Part shown: one piece after another, positions 39,835-48,509 of the stretch | Position numbering within the stretch: the first letter of the stretch is position 1 | Layout of the letters: every line of letters starts with the position of its first letter | Source: Anaerolineae bacterium | Lineage (GTDB): Bacteria > Chloroflexota > Anaerolineae > Aggregatilineales > Aggregatilineaceae | Reading direction: 5' to 3' | Assembly: GCA_027494015.1 (NCBI GenBank) | Contig: JAOSJP010000006.1 | Location: 101,570 to 165,569, forward strand | DNA length: 64,000 nt | The notes under the pieces: model-generated | What the model was told of the DNA's origin: nothing | What the model saw: only the letters and a program-made list of their open reading frames with translations | Databases searched by the model: none | Made by a program: the position numbers and the translations under genes

Positions 39835-40104
39835 GCGGCAGTGTCCTCCACGAAGAAGCGATCAGCCGTTAGCAAGAGCGTCACCGGTGGGAGCGCTAGA
39901 GGCTGTTATGCACTAACGGCCCTGTCTTTCCCCAGCGGTTTTGGGTAGCTCCTGGTTTACCTCACCCCCGTCTCGGCGCTGGCGCGCCTCGACTCCCCCT
40001 CTCCATGCATGGAGAGGGGGAAAGGCCGAGCGGGGCGAGGCCAGGGGGTGAGGTAAACAGAGCGCCCCTCTCCCTTGTCAAGGGTACCAAGTTCATAACA
40101 CGCT
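39835..40104. repeat. Structured repeat between DUF2085 and CcdA genes
   Basis: 39960-40053 is a full copy with central hairpin CTCTCCATGCATGGAGAG and the second tail type (CTCCCTTGTCAAGGGTACC). Confidence 0.8.
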
Positions 40105-41766
40105 CTAGCCCGCGCGCAGGTCGTCCAGCGCGGCCAGCAGCTCCGGCCCGCTCAGGCTGCCAGGAAAGTAGGCGGCGATGACTCCGTCGGCGTCCAGCAG
40201 CAGGCTGGTGGGGTAGCCGGGGATGGCGCTGCGGTACAGGCCGCCGTTGATCCGGCCATCGGGGTCGAGCGCCACCGGGAAGGTGATGCCCAGCCCTGCG
40301 GTGAACGCGACCACGTCGTCGCGCGCTTCCATGAAATTGACCGCCAGCACCACGAATTTATCTTCGCCGCCCTGCAAGTCATAGACCGTCTGGAAGTTGG
40401 GCATTTCCTCACGGCACGGGCCGCACCACGTCGCCCAGAAGTTGATCAGCACGGGCCGCCCGCGAAAGTCGGACAGGCTCACTGCGCGCCCGTCGAGCAG
40501 CTCAACGGTGAAGTCCGGCGCGCGCTGGCCCAGGCTCAGCCCGACTGGCACCGTCGCGCCCGCTGGAGCTGCGTCAGGCGGCGGAATCTCCAGGGCGGGG
40601 GCGTCCGGCGCGGGCACTTCCAGCGCGGGAATTGCCAGGCCCGCTGCTGCGGTCAGCACCTCTTTGGGCGCGGCGATATAGAAGTCCTCTTTGACCCCGT
40701 CGCCGATGCACGACCACAGGTTATCCAGGCGCACCCGCCCTTCGATGGCCCCGACCACGCAGTTCTCCATGTTGAGCTGGATGTCGCCCAGATCGCCTTG
40801 CGCGCCGAGCGCCGTCAGCCTCTCCAACTGCCCGCTGAAGACGAGCACGCCGATGAAGATCAGGAATGCGCCGCTGACCGCCTCGATGGTGCGCATGTGA
40901 CGTTGCAGGCGGCGGAAGACGCCCTGGGCGCGGTCGAGGGCCAGCGCCGTCAGCAGGAAGGGGATGCCCAGGCCGATGGCGTAGGCCAGCAGCAGCACCC
41001 CCGCCCGCGACACCGATCCGCCCGTCGAGGCCAGGGTGAGCACCGCCCCGTAGATGGGGCCGATGCACGGCGTCCAGCCGGCGGAGAAGACCACGCCCAT
41101 GAACAGCGAACCCAGGTAGCCGTAGCGCTGGCTGGGGCGCGTCTGGCGGCGCGTGTCCACGTAGAGCGCCATGTGCAGGCGGGCGATGATGCGCGACCAG
41201 AACTGGCCGGGCGTGTCGGCTTTCAGCGCGTCGCGGAAGACCTGCGCCAGCAGCAAAATGACCACCAGGGTGAGAAACCACGACTCGACGAAGAGCCAGT
41301 AGATGGCGCCGATCAGGGCGATGCCGATGGCCGTCGAGATCAGGTTGGCGTAGGGGCTTTGGTCGAGCCTGAGCGCGCGCGCGCCCAGCCAGGTGAAGGC
41401 GCGGTTGAGCACGCCCAGGATGTGCAGCCCAAAGAGGATCACCGCCGTGCCGCCAATGCGCGCGATGCCATCGCGCACGTCGCCCTCGGTGACCCCCAGC
41501 CCGGTCAGCGAGGAGACGGCGGCGGTCGTCAGCAGGCCGAAGACCACGAAGAACAGGGTGAAGCCCAGCACGAAGAAGAAGCCGTGCGTCAGCGTGCCGA
41601 AGCGCCGGCGAAATTCGCCCCTCGCCGCGCCGCCCGCTGCCACCTGCTGGGTCATCTGCCCGCCCATATAGCCCACGTAGGCGGGCACGAGCGGCAGCAC
41701 ACAGGGCGAAATGAACGAGAGCAGCCCGGCGATAAAAGCAAACCCTATCGTTACATCACCACCCAA
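40105..41766 (-). CDS. CcdA-type thiol-disulfide transporter fused to a TlpA-like thioredoxin
   Basis: The 553-residue protein has an N-terminal CcdA/DsbD membrane domain ('GLLSFISPCVLPLVPAYVGY' and 'SAGWTPCIGPIYGAVL' carry the paired Cys) with about eight helices. A Pro/Ala linker is followed by a C-terminal thioredoxin domain ('FRGRPVLINFWATWCGPC', C448/C451). CcdA moves reducing power across the membrane and TlpA-like domains reduce apocytochrome c, so this is a self-contained pathway for cytochrome c or envelope thiol maintenance. That fits the cytochrome c fusion at 22660. The start is TTG with GGAGG upstream. Confidence 0.9.
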   Translation of the reverse strand: MGGDVTIGFAFIAGLLSFISPCVLPLVPAYVGYMGGQMTQQVAAGGAARGEFRRRFGTLTHGFFFVLGFTLFFVVFGLLTTAAVSSLTGLGVTEGDVRDGIARIGGTAVILFGLHILGVLNRAFTWLGARALRLDQSPYANLISTAIGIALIGAIYWLFVESWFLTLVVILLLAQVFRDALKADTPGQFWSRIIARLHMALYVDTRRQTRPSQRYGYLGSLFMGVVFSAGWTPCIGPIYGAVLTLASTGGSVSRAGVLLLAYAIGLGIPFLLTALALDRAQGVFRRLQRHMRTIEAVSGAFLIFIGVLVFSGQLERLTALGAQGDLGDIQLNMENCVVGAIEGRVRLDNLWSCIGDGVKEDFYIAAPKEVLTAAAGLAIPALEVPAPDAPALEIPPPDAAPAGATVPVGLSLGQRAPDFTVELLDGRAVSLSDFRGRPVLINFWATWCGPCREEMPNFQTVYDLQGGEDKFVVLAVNFMEARDDVVAFTAGLGITFPVALDPDGRINGGLYRSAIPGYPTSLLLDADGVIAAYFPGSLSGPELLAALDDLRAG

Positions 41767-41881
41767 GATCGTTCCTCCAGCGCCACCATGCCGCTGCTCA
41801 TAGAATATCTCAGTCTATCCCGTAGAATGCCAAATCTGCGCCCAGGGTCGCGGCTTATGAGGCGAGGCTGCGCGCGCCCGG

Positions 41882-42463
41882 TCAGCGCACCGTGCGCCCG
41901 CGCAGAAGGAACCCGCGCACGACGACGCCCAATCCCATCGTCACCAGTACAATGCCCAGCAGCGTCTCGCGCAGCGCGGCGATGTCCTGCGCATCCAGCA
42001 GCGCGCTCAGCCCGACGCCGGCCAGCGCCGCCCCGCCCAGGAACGAGGCCGCCTGCCGCCGCACCAGCGCGATCAGCATCCACAGCGCGGCGACGATCAG
42101 CAGGATCGCCGGCCACCAGGCGGCGACCTCTTCGCGCAACCGATCCTGCCACAGCAGCGTGCCGAAGATTCCCCCGGCGATCAGGGCCAGGGCCAGCAGC
42201 AGCGCCCAGAGGCGAAGGCGCGCGCCTGTCGCCGGGCGCGGCAGGCGGCGGCGAGAGGGTGGCTCTCCCTGAACGGCGGGCATCTCGCCGGGTGGATAGG
42301 CGTAGGCGCGATCATCGGCGGCGTCCGCGCCGGAGACGGGCACGAACGGCTCGATGGGCATCTCCTCAGCGCCACCTATGGCGCTGTCAAAGCCGTCCGC
42401 CGACTGAGCGCTGGGCGTCTCGTCGGGCTGCTGGTAGGGTCTGCGTCGGCGCAGGAGCGGCAT
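41882..42463 (-). CDS. Hypothetical membrane protein
   Basis: A 193-residue protein with a polar N-terminal half and a C-terminal half of four hydrophobic segments ('LWALLLALALIAGGIFGTLL', 'WWPAILLIVAALWMLIALV', 'FLGGAALAGVGLSALL', 'LLGIVLVTMGLGVVV'). I prefer the ATG at 42463 because GGAGG lies 5 nt upstream; a GTG at 42481 is possible. No family is recognised with confidence. Confidence 0.65.
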   Translation of the reverse strand: MPLLRRRRPYQQPDETPSAQSADGFDSAIGGAEEMPIEPFVPVSGADAADDRAYAYPPGEMPAVQGEPPSRRRLPRPATGARLRLWALLLALALIAGGIFGTLLWQDRLREEVAAWWPAILLIVAALWMLIALVRRQAASFLGGAALAGVGLSALLDAQDIAALRETLLGIVLVTMGLGVVVRGFLLRGRTVR

Positions 42464-42577
42464 TTTCGCCTCCACTGGCACCCTGTGAACGGTGCCGGAT
42501 CACAAACCAGGGCGAGCATCACGGCTCACCCTGGCAACTTTACATCAAAGGGGGCGAGTCGGACAACTACGCGCCGA

Positions 42578-42910
42578 TCAGGCGGGGCTGCCCTCGACGC
42601 ATTGCGCGCCGGACGGCCCGACGATGGTGCTGTAGCGCATCCCGCGCGGCAGGTCGAGCCGGTCGCCGGCCCCCAGCATGATGCGCTGTCTGGTATCGGG
42701 GATGGCGATCTCCAGCGAGCCTTGCACACAGAAGAGCGTTTTGGCATAGCCGTGACTGCGCACAGGAAGGCGGCAGTTGGGCGCGTTCACCCAGACGTAG
42801 GGGCGCAGACGTTCTTCGTGCATCAGGCGGGTGATCGCCTCCAATGTCGGGTGCTGACCCCCGCGCCAGCGCACTAACCGGGCCTGTGACTGAGTGGAAA
42901 CGGCTGCCAT
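42578..42910 (-). CDS. Cupin-domain protein
   Basis: The 110-residue protein has a single cupin-like core: 'SHGYAKTLFCVQGSLEIAIP' and 'IMLGAGDRLDLPRGMRYSTI'. The metal-binding His set is incomplete (one His in motif 1, no His in motif 2), so an enzymatic role is doubtful and a sensor or binding function is possible. ATG start. It stands alone between a membrane protein gene and a repeat. Confidence 0.75.
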   Translation of the reverse strand: MAAVSTQSQARLVRWRGGQHPTLEAITRLMHEERLRPYVWVNAPNCRLPVRSHGYAKTLFCVQGSLEIAIPDTRQRIMLGAGDRLDLPRGMRYSTIVGPSGAQCVEGSPA

Positions 42911-43147
42911 ACGCGCTCTGCGTTCCTTATGTTTGTTGTGCTGTACGGGACAAACGGGTGAATGGAGGGATCATACAGGATTACGGAATGTTTACAAGCC
43001 GAACGAATGTTTTCTGCGTTCTTCTAAGCGTTCTCTAATCTTGGCTGGATGGTTATTGGTTCTTGGTGATTGGTTGCTGGTAGAAGATATGTGGGACGAA
43101 ACAGCCTTTACCAATAACCAGAAACCAATAACCAACAACCCGCTCTG
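42911..43147. repeat. GTTGGT-type inverted-repeat tract
   Basis: 43045-43080 'ggttattggttcttggtgat' and 43109-43140 'ccaataaccagaaaccaata' are complementary and could form a long imperfect hairpin downstream of the nucleotidyltransferase gene. Nothing else is seen in the interval. Confidence 0.7.
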
Positions 43148-45793
43148 TCAGGCAGGGGACTCGCCGCCCGGCGCGCGCAGGTCTTCGACCAGGCGCAGCA
43201 GCAGGGTCTTCTCCTCGTCCGGGGTGGCAATCTCGCCGTTGAGCCAGGCCGTGCGCAGCCGGCTCAATAGCTCGCCATAGATCGGCCCCGGCTTGATGCC
43301 GGTCAGCGCCTGGATGTCGCGCCCGCCGAGCGTCGGCTTGACGGCCCGCCACGTCCCGGCGAAACGGGCGATCTGGTCGCGGGCGGTCGCCTCGGTCGCG
43401 GCGGCCCACGCCGCCAGCCAGCCGACCTCATCGAGCGGCTCCAGCATCGCCACGATCTCGCTGGGGGGCCGCTCGCGGCTCAATTCCGGCAGCAGGGCGA
43501 TGGCCGCCCGCGCGTCGTGCAGGTGATCGAGGTACACGCGCGAGAACTGGAGCCGCCGCCCCAGCGCCTCCAGCTCGTCCTGGGGCAGGCGGCTGGTGAA
43601 CAGCGAAAAGGCGGTGAGCATCCAGTTGTCGAACCGGGCCAGCGATGGCCAGGGAGGGTGCTCGCGGGCGTAGCGCACCGCACAGAAAGCCGAGCGCACC
43701 CAGTCGTCCAGGTGTAGGTCGGGGTGAATGGCGGCCAGAATGCCCAGCCGCTCCAGGCGGGCCAGCGCGCGCAGCGGGTGGTGCTCGGCCAGAATGAGAG
43801 TCAGCTCGTGGCGGATGCGGTCGCCGCTCACCCGGTCGAGCAGGCCGAGCGCGTTGTGGATCAGCTCCTCGGTGCGCGGCTCAATGCGGAAGCCGAGCCG
43901 CTGCTCCAGGCGCACGGCGCGCAGCATCCGCGTCGGGTCGTCCACGAAGCTGAGGCTGTGCAGCACGCGAATCATGCCGTCTTTCAGGTCTTGCTCGCCC
44001 CCATAGAAGTCGAGCAGCTCGCCCATCGGCTCCGGCGACAGGCGGATGGCCAGGGTGTTGATGGTGAAGTCGCGCCGGTACAGGTCGGGCTTGATCGAGC
44101 CGCGCTGCACGGTGGGCAGCGCCGTCGGCTGCTCGTAGAACTCGCGCCGCGCCGAGACGAAGTCTATGAAGTCCGGCCAGCCGTTCTCTGCGCGCGCCCC
44201 GCCGAGCGCCTGGGCAACCGTCTCGTCGGGCAGCCATTTGGCCGTGCCGAACTGGGCATGGCTGCGCATGTCGCCGCCATAGGTGGCGCGGATGGCTTCC
44301 ACCAGAGCGATGGCGTCACCCTCCACCACCAGATCGAGGTCGTGCGTCGGCTGGTCGAGCAGCAGATCGCGCACGAAGCCGCCGACGATGTACAGCCCCA
44401 CGCGCTGCTGCTGCGCCTGGCGGGCCACCGCCTCGATCAGCCGCCACATGCCCGGCGCGAGCGCCGCCCGCGTCCGCCGCAGAATCTCCTCGCGGCGGCC
44501 ATCGTCGGGGTGCTGGCCCCAGCGTTTGATCAGGTCGGTGCGCGTGACAATGCCCAGCAGGGTGCCGCGCTCATCCACGACGGGAATCTGCCCCCAACCG
44601 GAGCGCATCATGCGCTGCTGCAAGACCTCGATGGAGTCGTTGGGCTGCACGGTGATCTCGCCCGCCTCCATGATCTCGCGCACGCGGCGGTGGCCCATGC
44701 CGTGACTCATCGCCCGGTCCACGGCGTTGCGCGTCAGCAGCCCGACGATGCGCCCCCCATCCACAACCGGGAAGCCTTCGTGCCCGGTGCGCTGCATCCG
44801 GTCCAGCACCGAGGTGATGCGCTCGTCGGCGCGCACCGTCTGCGCCCCGACGGACATCAGTGACGCGACCAGCACCGAAGGGACGATGATCTCTGGCAGC
44901 ACGCGCAGAATCTCCGCGCGCACGTCGTCGAGCAGGCGCGCGCGGATGAGCGCCGCCGCCGCGCGCCCGTGCCCGCCGCCGCCGAAGCGCCGGGCGATGG
45001 CCGCCACGTCCAGGGCGTCGGTCGTGCCGCGCGCGACAAGCTGGATGTCACCGTTGAGCTGCACCAGCACGAAGACCGCCGCCGGCTCGTATAGCTCGCG
45101 CAGCTTGTGGGCCAGCGTGGCGATCTCGTCCACCGGCGTGCGCGTGACGGCGGTGGCCAGCAGGATGGCGTGCCCCTTGACGACGTGCGTCTCGGTGCGC
45201 TCCAGCAGGCGCTCGTACAATTCGCGCTGCTCCGGCGTCAGGCGGTGAGCCAGGAACTCGCGCACCACGTCCAGATCGGCCCCGCAGTCGAGCAGCCAGG
45301 CGGCGCAGCGCGCGTCGCGGGCGGTCGTCGTGCCGTAGAGCAGCGAGCCAGTATCCTCATAGATGCCGAGCAGCAGCAGCGTCGCCTGGAGCGGCGCGAT
45401 GCTGATCTGTTGGGTGTTAATCTGCTCGACGAGCAGCGTGGTCGCCGCCCCGACCAGGTCGCCGGTGAAGGTGTGGCTGGCTTCCAACTCACGGGAGAGC
45501 GGGTGGTGGTCAATGAAATGCACCGGTGTCTCCGGGCGCATCCCGCGCGCGGTGGAGAAGCTCTGCGTGTCTACGACGGTGACGCTCTCGACCGGCCCGC
45601 CGCGCCGCAGGTCGTCCCGCTGGACGAAGGGAAGCTCCGTGCCATAAAGGTTCAGGAACTGCTCGACATTGCGGTTGACGCGCGCGGGCAGCACGGGCAG
45701 CGCCCCGGTGTCCAGCAGGTGCGCGGCCAGCAGCGACGCCACAGCGTCGAAGTCGGCGTTGTCGTGCGTCAGAATCAGCTTCACCGGTTGCAT
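43148..45793 (-). CDS. DHH-CBS-poly(A)/tRNA nucleotidyltransferase fusion
   Basis: The roughly 880-residue protein has a DHH phosphoesterase domain ('THDNADFDAVASLLAAHLL', 'VHFIDHHPLSREL', DHHA1 'IARRFGGGGHGRAAAALI'). Two CBS domains follow ('GHEGFPVVDGGRIVGLLTR', 'GQIPVVDERGTLLGIVTR'). Then comes a class II nucleotidyltransferase ('IVGGFVRDLLLDQPTHDLDL', 'RRDFTINTLAI', 'VDDPTRMLRAVRLEQRLGF'). This architecture is known for A-adding/CCA enzymes of Aquifex, cyanobacterial and Chloroflexi type, which repair tRNA 3' ends. The ATG at 45793 fits the homology start; ribosome site is weak. Confidence 0.9.
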   Translation of the reverse strand: MQPVKLILTHDNADFDAVASLLAAHLLDTGALPVLPARVNRNVEQFLNLYGTELPFVQRDDLRRGGPVESVTVVDTQSFSTARGMRPETPVHFIDHHPLSRELEASHTFTGDLVGAATTLLVEQINTQQISIAPLQATLLLLGIYEDTGSLLYGTTTARDARCAAWLLDCGADLDVVREFLAHRLTPEQRELYERLLERTETHVVKGHAILLATAVTRTPVDEIATLAHKLRELYEPAAVFVLVQLNGDIQLVARGTTDALDVAAIARRFGGGGHGRAAAALIRARLLDDVRAEILRVLPEIIVPSVLVASLMSVGAQTVRADERITSVLDRMQRTGHEGFPVVDGGRIVGLLTRNAVDRAMSHGMGHRRVREIMEAGEITVQPNDSIEVLQQRMMRSGWGQIPVVDERGTLLGIVTRTDLIKRWGQHPDDGRREEILRRTRAALAPGMWRLIEAVARQAQQQRVGLYIVGGFVRDLLLDQPTHDLDLVVEGDAIALVEAIRATYGGDMRSHAQFGTAKWLPDETVAQALGGARAENGWPDFIDFVSARREFYEQPTALPTVQRGSIKPDLYRRDFTINTLAIRLSPEPMGELLDFYGGEQDLKDGMIRVLHSLSFVDDPTRMLRAVRLEQRLGFRIEPRTEELIHNALGLLDRVSGDRIRHELTLILAEHHPLRALARLERLGILAAIHPDLHLDDWVRSAFCAVRYAREHPPWPSLARFDNWMLTAFSLFTSRLPQDELEALGRRLQFSRVYLDHLHDARAAIALLPELSRERPPSEIVAMLEPLDEVGWLAAWAAATEATARDQIARFAGTWRAVKPTLGGRDIQALTGIKPGPIYGELLSRLRTAWLNGEIATPDEEKTLLLRLVEDLRAPGGESPA

Positions 45794-45859
45794 CTCAAGT
45801 CGGGAGTGGGCAGTCATGGGTTGGAAGGTGAGAGCATCCTGGTGCGGCTCTTCACCTGA

Positions 45860-45950
45860 CCTCACCCCCAGCCTCGCTACGCTCGGCTTGCCCCCTCTCC
45901 ATGCATGGAGAGGGGGCGGCGAGGCGCGTCAGCGCCGAGCGGGGGTGAGG
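45860..45950. repeat. Structured repeat (CATGCATG hairpin type)
   Basis: A full copy lies between two minus-strand genes, with CTCTCCATGCATGGAGAG at the tip. Confidence 0.85.
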
Positions 45951-46009
45951 TCAACCAGACGCCTTCCCTGTCCTGCCCAGCCTGTTGCCCGCCCACGAAA
46001 ATCACACCC

Positions 46010-47089
46010 CTAGCCCAGCGCATCCCACACGGCGAGCTTGGCCTGCACGCGGCGGATCACCTCGTCGGTGAACTCGCTGGTCGTCGCGCTGCCGCCCAGG
46101 TCAGCGGTGCGCACGCCCTCATAGACCGTCTCCAGCGTCCCTTCGCGGATGGCCCGGCAGGCGCGGGTGGCCCGCTCGTCGGGGATGTAGCTGAGCACGG
46201 TCGCCACGGCCATGATCATCGCCACCGGGTTGGCCAGATTCTTGCCCTGCAGCGAGGGCGCGGTGCCGTGCGGCGCTTCGGCGATGACCGCGCTCGGCTG
46301 CATGTCGTCGCCGAAGCTGATGATCAGCGATTCCGACCCGGCGATGGTGCCGAACATCTTGAGCACCAGGTCGGACATGCTGTCGCCGTCGCGGTTGAGG
46401 GTGGGGATGACCAACGCCTCGCCGGTCGTCTCCAGCAGCAGGGCGTAGGTGGCGTCAATGAGCTGCGGGTCGTAGCGCACGGTGGGGTGCCGCGCCGCCG
46501 CTGCGTCTACCTCCTCCTTGAACATGCCCTCGTAGATCGGGCTGACGGTGTATTTGGGGCCGCCGAAGACCTTCGCGCCGGTGCGCTCGGCGTAGTGGAA
46601 GGCGTATTCGGCGACGGCCCGGCAGGTGCGGCGCGTGATGCGCTCGGTGCGGAAGGCGACTTCGTCCAGTCCTTCACCCTCGCGCCACTCCTTCGCCCCG
46701 TAGGCGTCGCCGACGGCCATGCGCACGACGGCAATGGGCGCGTGCACGCCGGCGATGGGGCGCACCGGCGGCAGCCGCCGCCCCACGCGCAGAATCACCT
46801 GGGCGTCGATGGCTTCGCGCAGGAGGGCGTTGGGGCTGCCCACGTCGTCGGGGTCGCCGGGGGTGATCGTGGCCGCCTTGAGGCCCAGCCCGTGCTTGAG
46901 CACCGCCTCCGCCGCGTCATAGACCACTTTGTTCCTGGTCGCGCGGCGATTCTCCAGCGACAGGTCGAAGGTGACGAAGTGCACGTCCGGCGGCAGAATG
47001 CCGGACGCCAGCACGCGCAGCGCCTCGTCGAGCAGCTCCTGGCCGGTCTGGTCGCCCTGCATGACGACGATGGTGTGACTTTTCTCCAC
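46010..47089 (-). CDS. Isocitrate/isopropylmalate dehydrogenase family protein
   Basis: The 359-residue protein belongs to the beta-decarboxylating dehydrogenase family: 'MQGDQTGQELLDEALRVL' at the N-terminus, 'VRMAVGDAYGAKEWREGEG', 'TLNRDGDSMSDLVLKMFGTI' (metal-binding Asp region) and 'EAPHGTAPSLQGKNLANPVA', the classic nucleotide-binding motif. The position of a typical substrate loop (SSSLR-type) is replaced by a divergent sequence, so assignment between isocitrate, isopropylmalate or another substrate is open. The start is GTG. No leu or TCA genes are adjacent. Confidence 0.85.
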   Translation of the reverse strand: MEKSHTIVVMQGDQTGQELLDEALRVLASGILPPDVHFVTFDLSLENRRATRNKVVYDAAEAVLKHGLGLKAATITPGDPDDVGSPNALLREAIDAQVILRVGRRLPPVRPIAGVHAPIAVVRMAVGDAYGAKEWREGEGLDEVAFRTERITRRTCRAVAEYAFHYAERTGAKVFGGPKYTVSPIYEGMFKEEVDAAAARHPTVRYDPQLIDATYALLLETTGEALVIPTLNRDGDSMSDLVLKMFGTIAGSESLIISFGDDMQPSAVIAEAPHGTAPSLQGKNLANPVAMIMAVATVLSYIPDERATRACRAIREGTLETVYEGVRTADLGGSATTSEFTDEVIRRVQAKLAVWDALG

Positions 47090-47624
47090 GATTTACCCGC
47101 GTCCTTTCTGCGCTGATGGGGGACTCAGGTCGCCGCTGCGCTCGTGCTGCCGGGCTATATGAGGTGATTGTCGCTGATTATAGCCTGTCGCCCGCGCCGA
47201 ACAAAAGGGGGTGCCTGAGGCGTGCGTGTAGATGTGAGGGAAAGAGACTTGTTGAAGGCCCCGAAAACTTCGGCCTTCCTGAGCAAAGCCTAGAGGAAGG
47301 CCTCACCCCCGGCCTCGCCAGATCGTCCCCCTCTCTAGCTCGGCTGGAGAGGGGGGCGGCGAGGCGTTCAGCAGCGCCGAGCGGGGTTCTGGCGACAGGT
47401 TGGGCGCAGCAGAGCGGCGCCCTACCTGATGGGTTTTGCTCGCACCCTCTGTGACGGGCGCGGGAGATAAAGAGACTTCCGAAGTTTCCGAAAACTTCGG
47501 AAGTCTGACGGAGGCCTTGACCTCACCCCCAGCCTCGCTGGCGCTCGGCTTGCCCCCTCTCCATGCATGGAGAGGGGGCGGCAAGGCGCGTCAGCGCCGA
47601 GCGGGGGTGAGGTAAAGGGGGGCC
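47090..47624. other. Repeat-rich interval, no gene
   Basis: It holds a degenerate structured repeat (47301-47387), a GGGCGCAGCAGAGCGGCGCC palindrome, a CTTCCGAAG palindrome at 47473-47505, and a full structured repeat at 47521-47612 ending just before the UbiA stop codon. Confidence 0.75.
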
Positions 47625-48509
47625 TCACCCCCACACGTTCACCGCCAGCCAGACGATCATCGCAGCGCAGGCGGCCAGCATCGCGCCAAGCTGCAAGCGG
47701 CCCGTCGCGTCAATGGCCGCCGTCCCGCGCATGTCCGTGCTCCGCCGCCAGAGCAGCGCCGGCACAGCCAGCGCCGCCAGCACCGCGCCCAACCACAATG
47801 GCCACAGCCCCAGCAGGACCGTCAGCGCCAGCAGCAGCCCCGCCGCGCCCAGGCAGACGTGCATGGCGATCCGCGCCCGCGCCGTCCCCAGGAAGGCGGT
47901 CGTGTTGCGCAGCCCGGCGGCGCGATCCTGGGCGTCGTCGCGCACCTGGTTGTAAAGCTGTCCGTAGGCGGAGATCAGCCCGGCGGCGGCGACGACCCAC
48001 CAGACACGCCCCGGCGCGGCGTCGAAGGCCAGGTAGCCGGCCAGGACGAGCAGGGCGCTGAGCATCAGCAGGTGGGCGATCACGTCGGCGAGCGGCCACG
48101 CCTTCAGGCGCACCGGTCGCCACGAGTAGAGCAGGCCGAGCAGCAGCGTTGCGCCGCCGGTCAGGGCGGCGGGGGCGGGCAGCGCCGCGTAGAGGGCCAG
48201 CGCCAGCCCTGCGACTATCGCACTCGCCCCCCAGCCCGTCCGCGCGGCGAGCATTCCACTGGCAACGGCGTTGCGCGCAGCGCGGGCCGGGTCGCGTGCG
48301 TCGTCCGGCGCGTCGGCGAGGTCGTTGACCATGAAGGCGAAGGTCACGGCCAGGGCGTTGGCGGCGAGGGCCGTCAGAACGCGGCCATCGAGCGTCGCCC
48401 CCGCGTGGTGGGCGGCCATGTTCGCGCCGAGCAGCGTCGCCGCCAGCGTGAAAGGGACGTGCTCCGGCCAGCGCGTCAGGCGCAGCAGGGCAGAGAGGGG
48501 CGCGGTCAT
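47625..48509 (-). CDS. UbiA-family prenyltransferase
   Basis: The 294-residue membrane protein has the first Asp-rich motif 'FMVNDLADAPDDARDPARAA' (NDxxDxxxD) and the second 'YNQVRDDAQDRAAG' (DxxxD), with seven to nine hydrophobic segments. UbiA enzymes transfer isoprenoid chains to aromatic or other acceptors (menaquinone, chlorophyll, haem, decaprenyl-phosphate-ribose). Its ATG overlaps the ABC transporter stop (ATGA), so it is translationally coupled to an exporter and a PqqD-like protein, not to quinone genes. Acceptor unknown. Confidence 0.88.
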   Translation of the reverse strand: MTAPLSALLRLTRWPEHVPFTLAATLLGANMAAHHAGATLDGRVLTALAANALAVTFAFMVNDLADAPDDARDPARAARNAVASGMLAARTGWGASAIVAGLALALYAALPAPAALTGGATLLLGLLYSWRPVRLKAWPLADVIAHLLMLSALLVLAGYLAFDAAPGRVWWVVAAAGLISAYGQLYNQVRDDAQDRAAGLRNTTAFLGTARARIAMHVCLGAAGLLLALTVLLGLWPLWLGAVLAALAVPALLWRRSTDMRGTAAIDATGRLQLGAMLAACAAMIVWLAVNVWG

